In this document: piece after piece, positions 16,892 to 25,462 of the stretch | Layout: every line of letters begins with the position of its first letter | Position numbering within the stretch: position 1 is the stretch's first letter | Source of the DNA: DAOUJI01 sp965237875 | GTDB taxonomy: Bacteria; Chloroflexota; Dehalococcoidia; Lucifugimonadales; JAGWBF01 | DNA length: 64,000 bases | Assembly (NCBI GenBank): GCA_965237875.1 | Contig: CBDEGP010000002.1 | Location: 1,736,001-1,800,000, forward strand | Direction: 5' to 3' | Notes under the pieces: generated by a model | The model's input: only the letters and a program-made list of their open reading frames with translations | What the model was told of the DNA's origin: nothing | Database searches by the model: none | Program-made: the position numbers and the translations under genes

Positions 16892-18061
16892 TCACCGCTG
16901 GCTAAGCAGGTACTCGGCCAGCGCCAGGATTTCGTTGGGCTGCATTTCAAGGTCCGGGTTGTTGTAGACGTCGGCCAGCTGGCCCATCCGGTTTCCGGGT
17001 TTGACCTCGCTGGGGTCGGTGAGCCACCGAATCAGGTTCTCGCGATTCGAGTTAAGAGCGCCCGCCGCCAGAATCTCCCTGGTGCCCAGGTTGGTCAGGT
17101 TCGGGCCCGGGAACTGGTTGGCCCCGTTTTCGAAGCTGGTCTGACGAGCTTGACGCACCGCGTCAACCCCGGCTCCGGCGATGTCGTGGCACAGCAAGCA
17201 CCCCTTGTCCGCGAAAAGCGTTTTCCCCTTCGCAGCCAAGTCCGAGGACTCTTCCGGGCCGTCAGCGAGAGCATGATACTGAGCCACCCAGGCGTCGAAC
17301 CCCTCCTGGGTGTCCACCACTACCCTGAACTTCATGTGGGCATGGGCTACGCCGCAGAATTCGGCGCATTGGCCGAACAACGTCTGCGGCAGAGGTTCGT
17401 CGAAGGTTGACGAGTCCGCTTGAAGCCACAAGCCGTTCTCGTTGTTGGGCACCACGTCCACCTTGCCGCCCAGCTTTGGAATCCAGAAGCTGTGTATCAC
17501 ATCGCCTGACGAAAGGTTGAAATTGACCTTTCGGTCGACGGGCATATGCAGCTGGTTGGCGGTGACGACGCCCTGCTCAGGATACTCGAACTCGAACCAC
17601 CACTGGTGGGCGATTACGTTGACCTCCAGAGCGTTCTCGTGCGGCTCAGGGGCGGCGGAAATTTCAAACAGGACTATGACGGTGGGAACGGCGATAATCG
17701 CCAGGACGATAACCGGGAATATAGTCCAGGTCACTTCAAGGGCGGTGTGGCCGTGGGTCTGCTTCGGCATCTCGGTCTGGCCGGGCCTGCTCCTGTAGCG
17801 GACCAGTATGTAGAGAAGGGCGCCGACCACTACAACGAAGACGGCCACAGCAGCCCAGAAGATGAGGTAAAAGAGGTCGGCCTGTTTTTCGGCTACGGGG
17901 CCCTTGGCGTCAAAGGTGGACTGGGCGTTTTCCGGTGTGCAGGCTAGAAGGGCCAGGGCTCCGAGGACGAGAACCAGCCCGATTGCCGTCTTGGGCCGGA
18001 ACCCGAATCCTTTTCTGAACAGTCCCAAAGAACGCTGGAGGCTAAGCTTGAACGTTTCCAT
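16892..18061 (-). CDS. ctaC: Cytochrome c oxidase subunit II with fused cytochrome c (caa3 type)
   Basis: About 389 residues from ATG 18061; an upstream ATG at 18103 would add 14. A lipoprotein signal ends in LALLAC, then two membrane helices, then the CuA domain with VIAHQWWFEFEY and the ligand cluster CAEFCGVAHAHM. The C-terminal third is a class I cytochrome c with GCLLCHD (CxxCH) and a distal Met in GNRMGQL. The fused heme c domain defines a caa3 oxidase that accepts electrons directly from cytochrome c or a bc-type complex. Position in the operon is canonical. The exact start is uncertain. Confidence 0.94.
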   Translation of the reverse strand: METFKLSLQRSLGLFRKGFGFRPKTAIGLVLVLGALALLACTPENAQSTFDAKGPVAEKQADLFYLIFWAAVAVFVVVVGALLYILVRYRSRPGQTEMPKQTHGHTALEVTWTIFPVIVLAIIAVPTVIVLFEISAAPEPHENALEVNVIAHQWWFEFEYPEQGVVTANQLHMPVDRKVNFNLSSGDVIHSFWIPKLGGKVDVVPNNENGLWLQADSSTFDEPLPQTLFGQCAEFCGVAHAHMKFRVVVDTQEGFDAWVAQYHALADGPEESSDLAAKGKTLFADKGCLLCHDIAGAGVDAVRQARQTSFENGANQFPGPNLTNLGTREILAAGALNSNRENLIRWLTDPSEVKPGNRMGQLADVYNNPDLEMQPNEILALAEYLLSQR

Positions 18062-18155
18062 GTAACGACGCTGGAGCACTATACCAAAAGGCGCTTCCGA
18101 CATTCAAGGGGCGCTGCATCGCCGACCGGGCCGCAAAATGAGCTAGTGAAATTTC

Positions 18156-19088
18156 TCACAGATTCACCATGCTGTCAACCATTACGAATATGAAAACCAC
18201 CGCCAGGTACAGGAGCGAATAGAGATACAACCGCTTGGAACCGGGGACCCTTCCATCGGTCGCGGGCTTTTTCACGGCCATCTTCCAGGCCAAATACACG
18301 AACACGGCGCCCGATGCGGCCGCCCCGCCGAGATAGACCCGTCCAAGCGCTTCCGTAGTGAAGTAGAACGCCAGGCTGACGGCCACCGTCGCCAATGTGT
18401 ACAGGAGGATTCCCCGCTGGGTGGCGGGCGTTCCCTTGACCACGGGCAGCATGGGGATTCCCGCCCGGCTGTATTCCTCTTTCATCAGGAGAGCCAACGC
18501 CCAGAAGTGGGGCGGAGTCCATAGGAAGATGATGGCGAAGAGGTAAAACGCCGGAGCGTCAAGCCCGCCGGTGACCGCCGCCCAGCCTGCCAGAGGAGGC
18601 ACAGCCCCCGCGGCCCCCCCAATGACGATGTTCTGAGGAGTGGTGCGCTTCAGCCACCAGGTGTAGACGAATACGTAGAACAGGGCCCCGGTTAGAGTGA
18701 GCGCCGCGCTCAGAAGGTTGACCCCCACGGCCAGGACGATGAAGGCGAATATGTTAAGCGCCACCCCGAAGACCAAGGCGGACACCGGGCTGATCCGGCG
18801 TCCCGGAAGGGGCCGCTGCCGGGTGCGGTTCATTATATAGTCGATGTCCCTGTCCATGTACTGGTTGATCGCGCCTGCGCCTCCCGCCGCCGCCGCTCCC
18901 GCCGCTACAAGCAGCAGGGCAACGGCCAAGGGCGGAGGACCCCCGGCGGCCAGGAACATAGCCGACACCGCAGTCACCAGGAGCAAGAGGACGATGGGCG
19001 GCTTGGTCAGGGCGATATAGTCCGACACGGTCCCCAATATCGTGGACTGGCCCGTCATGGGACGCAGCAGGAAGTTGGTCTTAAGCAT
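18156..19088 (-). CDS. ctaB: Protoheme IX farnesyltransferase (heme O synthase)
   Basis: 310-residue UbiA-superfamily membrane enzyme that adds a farnesyl group to heme B. The prenyl-diphosphate site is NQYMDRDIDYIMNRT (DxxxD) with RQRPLPGRRIS; the second Asp-rich region has lost most acidic residues, as in other CtaB. I choose ATG 19088 (MLKTNF) because it overlaps the ctaA stop by 8 bp and avoids an unlikely 28-residue extension that overlaps ctaA further. It feeds heme O to CtaA. Confidence 0.94.
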   Translation of the reverse strand: MLKTNFLLRPMTGQSTILGTVSDYIALTKPPIVLLLLVTAVSAMFLAAGGPPPLAVALLLVAAGAAAAGGAGAINQYMDRDIDYIMNRTRQRPLPGRRISPVSALVFGVALNIFAFIVLAVGVNLLSAALTLTGALFYVFVYTWWLKRTTPQNIVIGGAAGAVPPLAGWAAVTGGLDAPAFYLFAIIFLWTPPHFWALALLMKEEYSRAGIPMLPVVKGTPATQRGILLYTLATVAVSLAFYFTTEALGRVYLGGAAASGAVFVYLAWKMAVKKPATDGRVPGSKRLYLYSLLYLAVVFIFVMVDSMVNL

Positions 19089-20004
19089 CGGCCGTCCTCC
19101 GAGCCTCATCCCGCGGTACGGTGAGGGCTCCGTAGGCCATGACCACCAGACCCACCCAGACCAGCGTTGCAATGGCCAAGTGCGTAAGGCGTAAGCTCAA
19201 GGGAAAGCTGGACCACAAGATAGCCGCTCCCATGAACGTCTGTATGAGGAAGGCCCCTGCCGTGAGCGCAGCGCCATAGCCCAGCATGGGGCTGCCGAGC
19301 CGCCGCTTCCATGCCGCCAATGCCGTTCCAGCTATGGCCAGTCCGGCGAGAAGGGCCACCAGCCTGTGGCCCATGTGAATCGACGGGTAGAGGCCGTGGG
19401 GCAGACCGTTGCAGAGAGGCCAAGACTCCCCGCAAGCCGTAGCCGCCCCGGAAACGGTGACATAGGAGCCGCTGAGCAGAAGGCCGTAGTTGAGCAGCGC
19501 CGCTCCCAGAACCGCCAGGACGATGCGGTCACCCCAGGCGGCGCCGGGCACAAAGGCGGACAACGGGTTCCGAAGGGACGCCAGCGCCACAATGACGTAG
19601 CAGGCTATCAAGGCCTCGGCAGTCGCCAGGTGGGCCAGGACCAACTCGCCGGGCAGCTCCCGCAGCACGGTGAAACCGCCCAGCAGCCCCTGGCCGACCA
19701 GCAGCACGACGCCCACAGCGGCGGGGACGGACATCCACAGGACGCGCCTCCACTTTAGCCACACGACGACGGTGGTGGCGACCGCCAGAATGCCTACGAC
19801 AGTGGCCAACAGGCGGTGGGAATACTCTATGAGGGTGGCTTTATCCGCCGGAGGTATGATTTGGCCGTGGCATAACGGCCAGTCGGGACACCCAAGACCC
19901 GAGTCCGTGAGCCTGACCACGCCGCCCAGGACCACGAGGCCAAACGTGGCGGCGACTGTGGTGAAAGCCAGAGTTTTGAAATGTCGGCCTGGGAGTCCTT
20001 CCAC
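19081..20004 (-). CDS. ctaA: Heme A synthase
   Basis: 307-residue membrane enzyme that oxidises the C8 methyl of heme O to a formyl group. Eight hydrophobic helices are visible, in two four-helix halves. Conserved His residues are in EYSHRLLATVVG, LAHLATAEALI, IHMGHRLVALLAG and LRLTHLAIATL, the presumed heme ligands. A Cys pair is seen in GLGCPDWPLCHG and another in ATACGESWPLCNG, as in CtaA with paired disulfides. It is the first gene of the oxidase operon. Confidence 0.95.
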   Translation of the reverse strand: MEGLPGRHFKTLAFTTVAATFGLVVLGGVVRLTDSGLGCPDWPLCHGQIIPPADKATLIEYSHRLLATVVGILAVATTVVVWLKWRRVLWMSVPAAVGVVLLVGQGLLGGFTVLRELPGELVLAHLATAEALIACYVIVALASLRNPLSAFVPGAAWGDRIVLAVLGAALLNYGLLLSGSYVTVSGAATACGESWPLCNGLPHGLYPSIHMGHRLVALLAGLAIAGTALAAWKRRLGSPMLGYGAALTAGAFLIQTFMGAAILWSSFPLSLRLTHLAIATLVWVGLVVMAYGALTVPRDEARRTADA

Positions 20005-20323
20005 CGCGGCTTGGCGACCGGCGGTTGGGTGTAAAGGCAGGGCGCTCGCCGCATGGGCGATGCGGGGTCGATGCAGGGAGAATAAAGGTCCGGCGGCCCT
20101 GAAGAGAACTCCAGCGGCCCCGGGTTTGAGCTGTTTCAGGTCGGTGATTGGAGGCCTACTTGAGCGGCGTTCGACGGTCTGCCCGAAAAGATGCGCCCAT
20201 TATAGCATGGCCCATCCAGCCGTGGAACAGGACGGGCGCCCCCCGGCCCCCGCCTGACACGCCCGGCGCCTTGTAGTAACATCCTCTAAGACTATCGGCA
20301 CTGCCAGTGTTGAGGAGGGGGTC
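20005..20323. promoter_or_regulatory. Divergent intergenic region with a -10 for the ctaA operon
   Basis: TATAAT on the minus strand at 20199-20204 is the only consensus -10 in the 319-bp gap between ctaA and the plus-strand SDR gene; the -35 is weak. This would give ctaA a leader of about 190 nt. Nothing else was recognised in the gap. Confidence 0.4.
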
Positions 20324-21172
20324 ATGTCAAGTTCAGGCCAAGGGAGGCCCGTCCTTATCACGGGCGCTTCTTCAGGCATTGGAATGGCCACTGGAGTCCA
20401 CCTCGCCCGCCGCGGGTTTCGAGTTCTAGCCGCCAGCCGGAGCCAGCCCCGTCTGGACCCGTTGATGGAGACAGCCGCCTCAGAGGACCTGCCAATAACA
20501 CCTTACGAATTGGACCCCAACGACTCCGATTCCGTGGACACCGCCGTCGCCCGTATGGAAGAAGCGCACGGCCCGATTTTCGGCCTGGTCAACAATGCCG
20601 GGTACGGGCTGCGGGGGTGCATGGAGGACTTGGACATTCAGGAGATTCGGGACCAGTTCGAGACCAACCTGTTTGCGGCGCTCCGGATCAGCCAGGCATT
20701 GCTTCCGGGCATGAGGAAGGCGGGCGCCGGAAGAATCGTCCACGTTGGGTCCGTGTTGGGCCAGCTTGTCGCGCCCAACATGGGGGCCTACTCAGCGTCC
20801 AAACATGCCTTGAAGGCCATGAGCGCAGCTATGCGAATGGAGGTCGCGGACTTCGGAATAAAGGTCGTGTTGGTCGAGCCCGGACTCTTCCGGTCCAGGT
20901 TCTTCGACAACCAGGTCATGGCCGCCAAGTCGCTGGACCCGGATTCCCCCTACCGTGCCTATGCCGGAGACATCCAGGAGAACCTCCGCTCCCGGCTCAT
21001 ACGGGGAGGCGACCCGTTCAAAGTGGCCCGGGTAATACACAAGGCCATCGCGTCTCGGCGGCCTCCTCCTCGCTACGCCGTGGGGACGGACGCCCATCTG
21101 GGGGCCTTGGCGGCCCGGTTCTTGCCCGATCGGCTGCTCGAATTCCTGACCGTCAAGGCGGTTTCCCCCTAG
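20324..21172 (+). CDS. SDR-family NAD(P)-dependent oxidoreductase
   Basis: 282-residue classical short-chain dehydrogenase. Cofactor motif TGASSGIG (residues about 14-21), NNAGYG, catalytic Ser in HVGSVLG and the YSASK pair. The tail after residue 200 (AYAGDIQENLRSR…) resembles SDRs that act on larger lipophilic or steroid-like substrates, but the substrate is unknown. GGAGG precedes ATG 20324. It stands alone between the ctaA promoter region and the next glycosyltransferase. Confidence 0.9.
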   Translation: MSSSGQGRPVLITGASSGIGMATGVHLARRGFRVLAASRSQPRLDPLMETAASEDLPITPYELDPNDSDSVDTAVARMEEAHGPIFGLVNNAGYGLRGCMEDLDIQEIRDQFETNLFAALRISQALLPGMRKAGAGRIVHVGSVLGQLVAPNMGAYSASKHALKAMSAAMRMEVADFGIKVVLVEPGLFRSRFFDNQVMAAKSLDPDSPYRAYAGDIQENLRSRLIRGGDPFKVARVIHKAIASRRPPPRYAVGTDAHLGALAARFLPDRLLEFLTVKAVSP

Positions 21173-21382
21173 GGACAGGGTCTTTTGCTTGTCAGAAGTC
21201 TAGGGCGCTCCGGTCGTGGTGAACCTGTCGGACCACTCCGCGGCCTTCAGTTTGTTAAAAATTGGTTAAAATTCGGATAAGGGACTCATTGTGGGTTGGT
21301 TCGGGCGCTGGTGTATGTTATAGTCCGCCAGTTTACAGTCAGCAACCCGGAATATTCGGGTTAGAAGAAGGGGGAGGAGTAA

Positions 21383-22747
21383 GTGTCCGAGTCGGAAACC
21401 ACCATAGAGAGACATGCGCCGACATCCGAGGTCCAGATTTCAGCCAACGGCGCCGCCGTAGACGACATGATGGAGTCGAGCGGCGGCAAAGAGGAGTCGA
21501 GCGGCGGCAAAGAGGAGACGCTCCTTGCGGTTGCCGTCGGCGTCCAGTCCATCGAAGAATACAGCCCCATAATCGGCGAAGCCCGGATGGAGCGGCTCAG
21601 GAGCTTGGCGGCGCCCTTGAAAGGGGCTCGAGTCCTCCAGCTAAACGCTACTCCCTACGGCGGCGGCGTGGCCGAACTGCTCAGGTCCCAGACGCCCCTT
21701 ATGAGAAGCCTGGGCATCCAGACCGACTGGAAAGTAATAAATGGCGAGGCCCCTTTCTACCAGGTCACGAAGGCGTTTCACAATGCCCTTCAAGGCGCAG
21801 ACTATGACCTGACCGATTTAGCCAAGGACACTTATCTGTCCACCAACGCCAGGAACGCCGGCGTCTTGGATGCCGACTACGACTACATAATCGTCCATGA
21901 CCCCCAACCGGCGGCCGTCCGCGCCATCCACGGCGGAAACGGCGCCAAGTGGGTCTGGCGCTGCCACATAGACACGTCCGAACCCAACCCGGGCGTATGG
22001 AGTTTCCTTCAACCATACGTAGAGCAGTACGATGCAATGGTCTTCACTATGGACCGGTACGTCTCACCGAGGCTCGACCGCTCCAAGGTCAACCTGATTC
22101 CCCCTGCCATCGACCCGCTCAGCCCCAAGAACATCAGCCTGTCCAAGGATTTCTGCAAGCGCATCGTCGGCTGGGTCGGCGTGGACACCACGCGTCCTCT
22201 TATCACCCAGGTGTCGCGGTTCGATCCCTGGAAAGACCCCATGGGCGTGCTGGAAGTGTACCGCTCGGTCCAGCGTCGGGTACCCGGCTTGCAGTTGGCA
22301 ATGCTGGGCCACCTGGCTATGGATGACCCCCAGGGGTGGGAGATATTCGACCAGGTGCAGGCGGCCGCCCAGGGCGACCCGGACATCCACCTCTTCACCA
22401 ACTACACAGCGGCCAGCAGCATCGAGGTCAACGCCTTCCAGTCCTATTCCGACGTAATCGTGCAGAAGTCGCTGCGGGAGGGTTTCGGCCTGGTGGTGTC
22501 CGAGGCTATGTGGAAGGGCAGCCCGGTGGTGGCCGGAAGAGCCGGAGGCATCCCCCTGCAAATGGAGGACGGGAAGTCCGGTTACCTGGTGGAGAGCACG
22601 GAAGAGTGTATCGAGAAGGTCCTCTACCTGTTGGAAAACCCCCAGGAAGCCAGGCGCATCGGCGCCAACGGCCATAAATTCGTCCGTGACAACAACCTGA
22701 TGCCCCGCCTCATTGCCCAAGAGCTCGAGCTGCTGAACTCGCTGTAG
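21383..22747 (+). CDS. GT4 glycosyltransferase, trehalose synthase (TreT)-like
   Basis: 454 residues. After a disordered N-terminal tail of about 50 residues the protein matches the TreT family, which makes trehalose from an NDP-glucose and glucose. Motifs: LNATPYGGGVAELL, IVHDPQPAA, WRCHIDTSEPN, SRFDPWKDP and the donor-site block REGFGLVVSEAMWKGSPVVAG. The GTG start at 21383 has an excellent GGGGGAGGAG. The tail carries a perfect 21-bp tandem duplication (21473-21514) that gives ESSGGKE twice. The trehalose role is by family resemblance; no trehalose-6-phosphate genes are nearby. Confidence 0.85.
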   Translation: MSESETTIERHAPTSEVQISANGAAVDDMMESSGGKEESSGGKEETLLAVAVGVQSIEEYSPIIGEARMERLRSLAAPLKGARVLQLNATPYGGGVAELLRSQTPLMRSLGIQTDWKVINGEAPFYQVTKAFHNALQGADYDLTDLAKDTYLSTNARNAGVLDADYDYIIVHDPQPAAVRAIHGGNGAKWVWRCHIDTSEPNPGVWSFLQPYVEQYDAMVFTMDRYVSPRLDRSKVNLIPPAIDPLSPKNISLSKDFCKRIVGWVGVDTTRPLITQVSRFDPWKDPMGVLEVYRSVQRRVPGLQLAMLGHLAMDDPQGWEIFDQVQAAAQGDPDIHLFTNYTAASSIEVNAFQSYSDVIVQKSLREGFGLVVSEAMWKGSPVVAGRAGGIPLQMEDGKSGYLVESTEECIEKVLYLLENPQEARRIGANGHKFVRDNNLMPRLIAQELELLNSL

Positions 22748-22926
22748 CGCCGCCTTGGGCATCGTTGAAGCGGCATCGTGTCCTGGCCTTGTCAGGCGTG
22801 AAGCGCCGTGTTACCATTTCCGCCTGACGGCCGTTCCTTCACTTCCCGCCGCTTCACACCCAACGGCGCCGAACCCCGAATGTCAAACCACTGACATCGA
22901 ACGAATGTAATCACCACGGAGGGCCT

Positions 22927-23148
22927 GTGACGACCAGGAGCATCCCCATCGTCTACACCATTGAAGCTTGAAGCGTCAGCGACAAGCTGCGCGAGTCGTG
23001 GGCTCGGCAAGGCATCGTTTACGAGGAGCGGCGTGTAGACCTTGACCAGGCCTGGCTAAACGAGTTGCTTGAGTTCTCGGACATATCTCCCACTGTCGTC
23101 TATCCCGACGGACGCATCGAGATCGGGTTCGAAGGCGAGGCGGGTTGA
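22927..23148 (+). CDS. Glutaredoxin-like protein with in-frame TGA at the catalytic position (candidate selenoprotein)
   Basis: Reading from GTG 22927 gives VTTRSIPIVYTIEA, then TGA (22969-22971), then SVSDKLRESWARQG in the same frame and 58 intact codons to a normal TGA stop at 23146. The fold matches glutaredoxin: beta strand IPIVYTIEA, active site, helix, IVYEERRVD, then cis-Pro block SPTVVYPDGRIEIGF. The TGA falls exactly where the first Cys of CxxC belongs; the second Cys is replaced by Ser. Two readings are possible: a UxxS selenoprotein, or a pseudogene that lost both Cys. Sequence after the TGA can form a CGAGUC-GUG-GGCUCG hairpin 20 nt downstream, in the range of bacterial SECIS elements. 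GGAGG lies 4 bases before the GTG. Confidence 0.6.
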
Positions 23149-23241
23149 GCCCTCGCGTAGGGCGGCGTGGCCGCTCGGACGGCAAATAGAACACAGTCCC
23201 AGGTTGCACGAGTGGTAAAGGTTGTATAGGAGGCGGGTAGA

Positions 23242-23832
23242 ATGACAGACGATTCCAGTGTCGTGACTCCTGAGAGGTTCGACAGCGGTTACAGCTACAG
23301 CGACTACGTAGACCAGGTCGTCAAAGTGAACAAAGACTGGTTCACACAACTGTACGACGAGTTCGAGATAGACCCGGAGGACGCCAAGTTCTTCCAGGAT
23401 GTCTCCGCCCGGACTGGCGGCCCCGCCAAGATGATGGTCATAGGCGAGGACTGGTGCCCGGACGTATACAGGGGCATGCCCACCGTGGCCCGAATCGCCG
23501 AGGCTGGCGGCATGGACATGCGCATCTTCCCCAGGGACTCCCACAAGGACATCATGGCGGAATTCCTGAAGGAAGGCCTCTACGAGTCCATACCCGCGGT
23601 GGTGTTTTACACCAGCGGCCACGACTATATCTGCCACTGGATCGAACGCCCGGAGCTGGCCGACAAAGAGATGGCCGAGACAGCCCGCGAGGTCAAGGCC
23701 GAGATGCCCGACGCGTCGGAGGCTCAGCAGAGGGTGGCGGCAAGGCCGCGGAACCAGGAGAGATTCCCCGTCTGGCAGCGGGAGTCGGTGAAGGAAATCA
23801 GGGAACTCCTGGCCGAAAAGCTGAGGCTATAA
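23242..23832 (+). CDS. Thioredoxin-fold protein with WCPDV active site
   Basis: 196 residues of the thioredoxin superfamily. The core has a beta strand leading to MMVIGEDWCPDVYRGMP, then a helix, MRIFPRDSHKDIM and the cis-Pro block ESIPAVVFYTS. The usual second Cys of WCxDC is Val, so only one active-site thiol is left, as in some thioredoxin-like proteins of this group. The C-terminal helix (residues about 165-196) is charged. It begins 93 bp after the glutaredoxin-like gene, suggesting a shared thiol-redox role. AGGAGG lies upstream of ATG 23242. Confidence 0.8.
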   Translation: MTDDSSVVTPERFDSGYSYSDYVDQVVKVNKDWFTQLYDEFEIDPEDAKFFQDVSARTGGPAKMMVIGEDWCPDVYRGMPTVARIAEAGGMDMRIFPRDSHKDIMAEFLKEGLYESIPAVVFYTSGHDYICHWIERPELADKEMAETAREVKAEMPDASEAQQRVAARPRNQERFPVWQRESVKEIRELLAEKLRL

Positions 23833-23839
23833 CCGCCTG

Positions 23840-25042
23840 CTATCCGACGGCTTTGCTCCGGAAGAGGGCTTCCGTCTCCTCGTCGGAGTAGCCAAGCTCC
23901 CCTAGAATGTCCCGGGTGTGCTCCCCCAGCAGGGGATGATACTGGCGTTCGGGAGTCGCCGGAGTCCCGAAGAATCTCACGGGAGCGCCAAAGCTTTTCA
24001 CCGTGCCGGCCGTCGGGTGCTGAACCTCCGCTATCAGGTCGTTTTCCCACACGTCCACGTCATTGAACATGTCGGCGTAGTCCCTGACCGGCACAACCCA
24101 TTGGCCGTTCTCTCTCAATATCCTGACCCATTCATCCTGGTCTCTGGTTCCCAGTATGCCTTCCAGGAGCGAGGTCAGCTCTTCCCGGTTCTCCCTCCTG
24201 AGATGCTGGTCAGCGAACCTTGGGTCATCGACCAGGTCCGGACGTTCTATAGCCGCGCAGAAACCCACCCAATCTTTGTCCCGGTAGTTGGATAAGGCGA
24301 TCTCCTTGCCGTCTCTGCACGTCCACAGGCCATAGGGAGGCGGAAGGTAGGACCTCATTCCCCGCTTCACAGGAAGGTCATAGGTCCCCAGATAGTGGCC
24401 GATAGTGGCCGGTTGGAGGGCCAGAGAACCGGCCAACAATGACGTGCTTAGTTCCTGCCCCTCGCCCGTTCGGTCCCTGTTGTACAAAGCGGTGACCACT
24501 CCGAACGCCATGAGCATCCCCGCCGCCGAGTCTCCCAGCATGGTCCCGATGGGCGTGTTGCCCCTGTCGGGGTACCCGCTAAGACTGAGGATTCCGCTCA
24601 TGGCCTGCACCTGCATGTCCTGGCCGGGCAGGTCTTTATAGGGACCCTTGTCCCCGAATCCGGTGATGGCCCCGTATATAAGCATAGGATTGACCTTCTT
24701 CAGGTCGCTGTAGTCCAGGGCCAGGCTCGCCATGGTGTTGCGGCGCAAATTGTGGAGGAACACGTCGGAAGCCTCCACCAGCTTGTACATGATGCCCTTT
24801 CCCTCCTCCTTGGCCAGGTCAAGGCACATGCTCCGCTTGCTCCGGTTTCTGGAGAGGAAGGTGTAAGACACGTTCCCCACCTTGGAGAACGGCGCGCCTT
24901 CCCTCGCCCGGTCTCCTTTGCCTATGGCCTCCACCTTCACCACGTCGGCGCCCAGGTCACCCAGCAGCTGGGTGCAAAGGGGTGTGGAGAGCATGTGGGC
25001 GACCTCGATGACCTTCACGCCATGAAGGGGACCGCAAGACAT
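23840..25042 (-). CDS. Class III CoA-transferase (CaiB/BaiF family)
   Basis: 400-residue family III acyl-CoA transferase. The catalytic Asp is in LPGQDMQVQAMSG at about residue 155; N-terminal text VIEVAHMLSTPLCTQLLGDLGADVVKVE and GILGTRDQDEWV near residue 310 are typical. Such enzymes move CoA between carboxylic acids (oxalate, formate, carnitine and others); the substrates cannot be predicted. It converges on the thioredoxin-fold gene, 7 bp between stops. Confidence 0.92.
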   Translation of the reverse strand: MSCGPLHGVKVIEVAHMLSTPLCTQLLGDLGADVVKVEAIGKGDRAREGAPFSKVGNVSYTFLSRNRSKRSMCLDLAKEEGKGIMYKLVEASDVFLHNLRRNTMASLALDYSDLKKVNPMLIYGAITGFGDKGPYKDLPGQDMQVQAMSGILSLSGYPDRGNTPIGTMLGDSAAGMLMAFGVVTALYNRDRTGEGQELSTSLLAGSLALQPATIGHYLGTYDLPVKRGMRSYLPPPYGLWTCRDGKEIALSNYRDKDWVGFCAAIERPDLVDDPRFADQHLRRENREELTSLLEGILGTRDQDEWVRILRENGQWVVPVRDYADMFNDVDVWENDLIAEVQHPTAGTVKSFGAPVRFFGTPATPERQYHPLLGEHTRDILGELGYSDEETEALFRSKAVG

Positions 25043-25462
25043 GGACTACCCTCCTGAAAGGTTCTGTGACACCCGATTTTAGCACAAGGCGGCATATGCT
25101 TGACTTGCCTAGACTCCGTCAGTCCATACCCATTTCTCAATCGACACCAAAAACTCCGGCACTCGTGGGCGGTGGCCCTTGATCCGGTAGAAGGCGATAA
25201 TAGTTGACGGCGCCTTGTTCGAGGCCCCGCAAGCGGGGCCTAAGTTGACGGTAGGCAGTACCGTGTTTGAGATGTGGCTGGTCTCTGAGGCTTGGCCGGC
25301 CACTGCACCACCGCGCTGTTGCGGGTCATCTGATGCACATCGAACTGGGCCGGCGCGTCCGGCCCAGTTCGACGTATTCCGTGCCTCTTTAGCTCTTTTT
25401 CGCCACAGGGAGCCCAGTGATTATAGCGATTTCTCGCGTGAATCTCTCTGCGTTTCCCGCGG
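25043..25462. repeat. Intergenic region with two strong hairpins
   Basis: No gene is supported in this 420-bp gap. It contains AGGCCCCGC-AA-GCGGGGCCT at 25222-25241, bracketed by two copies of GTTGACGG, and a perfect 14-bp stem at 25340-25372 (TCGAACTGGGCCGG with a CGCGT loop). The second could terminate transcripts from the CotH-type gene, though no T-run follows. Confidence 0.5.
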
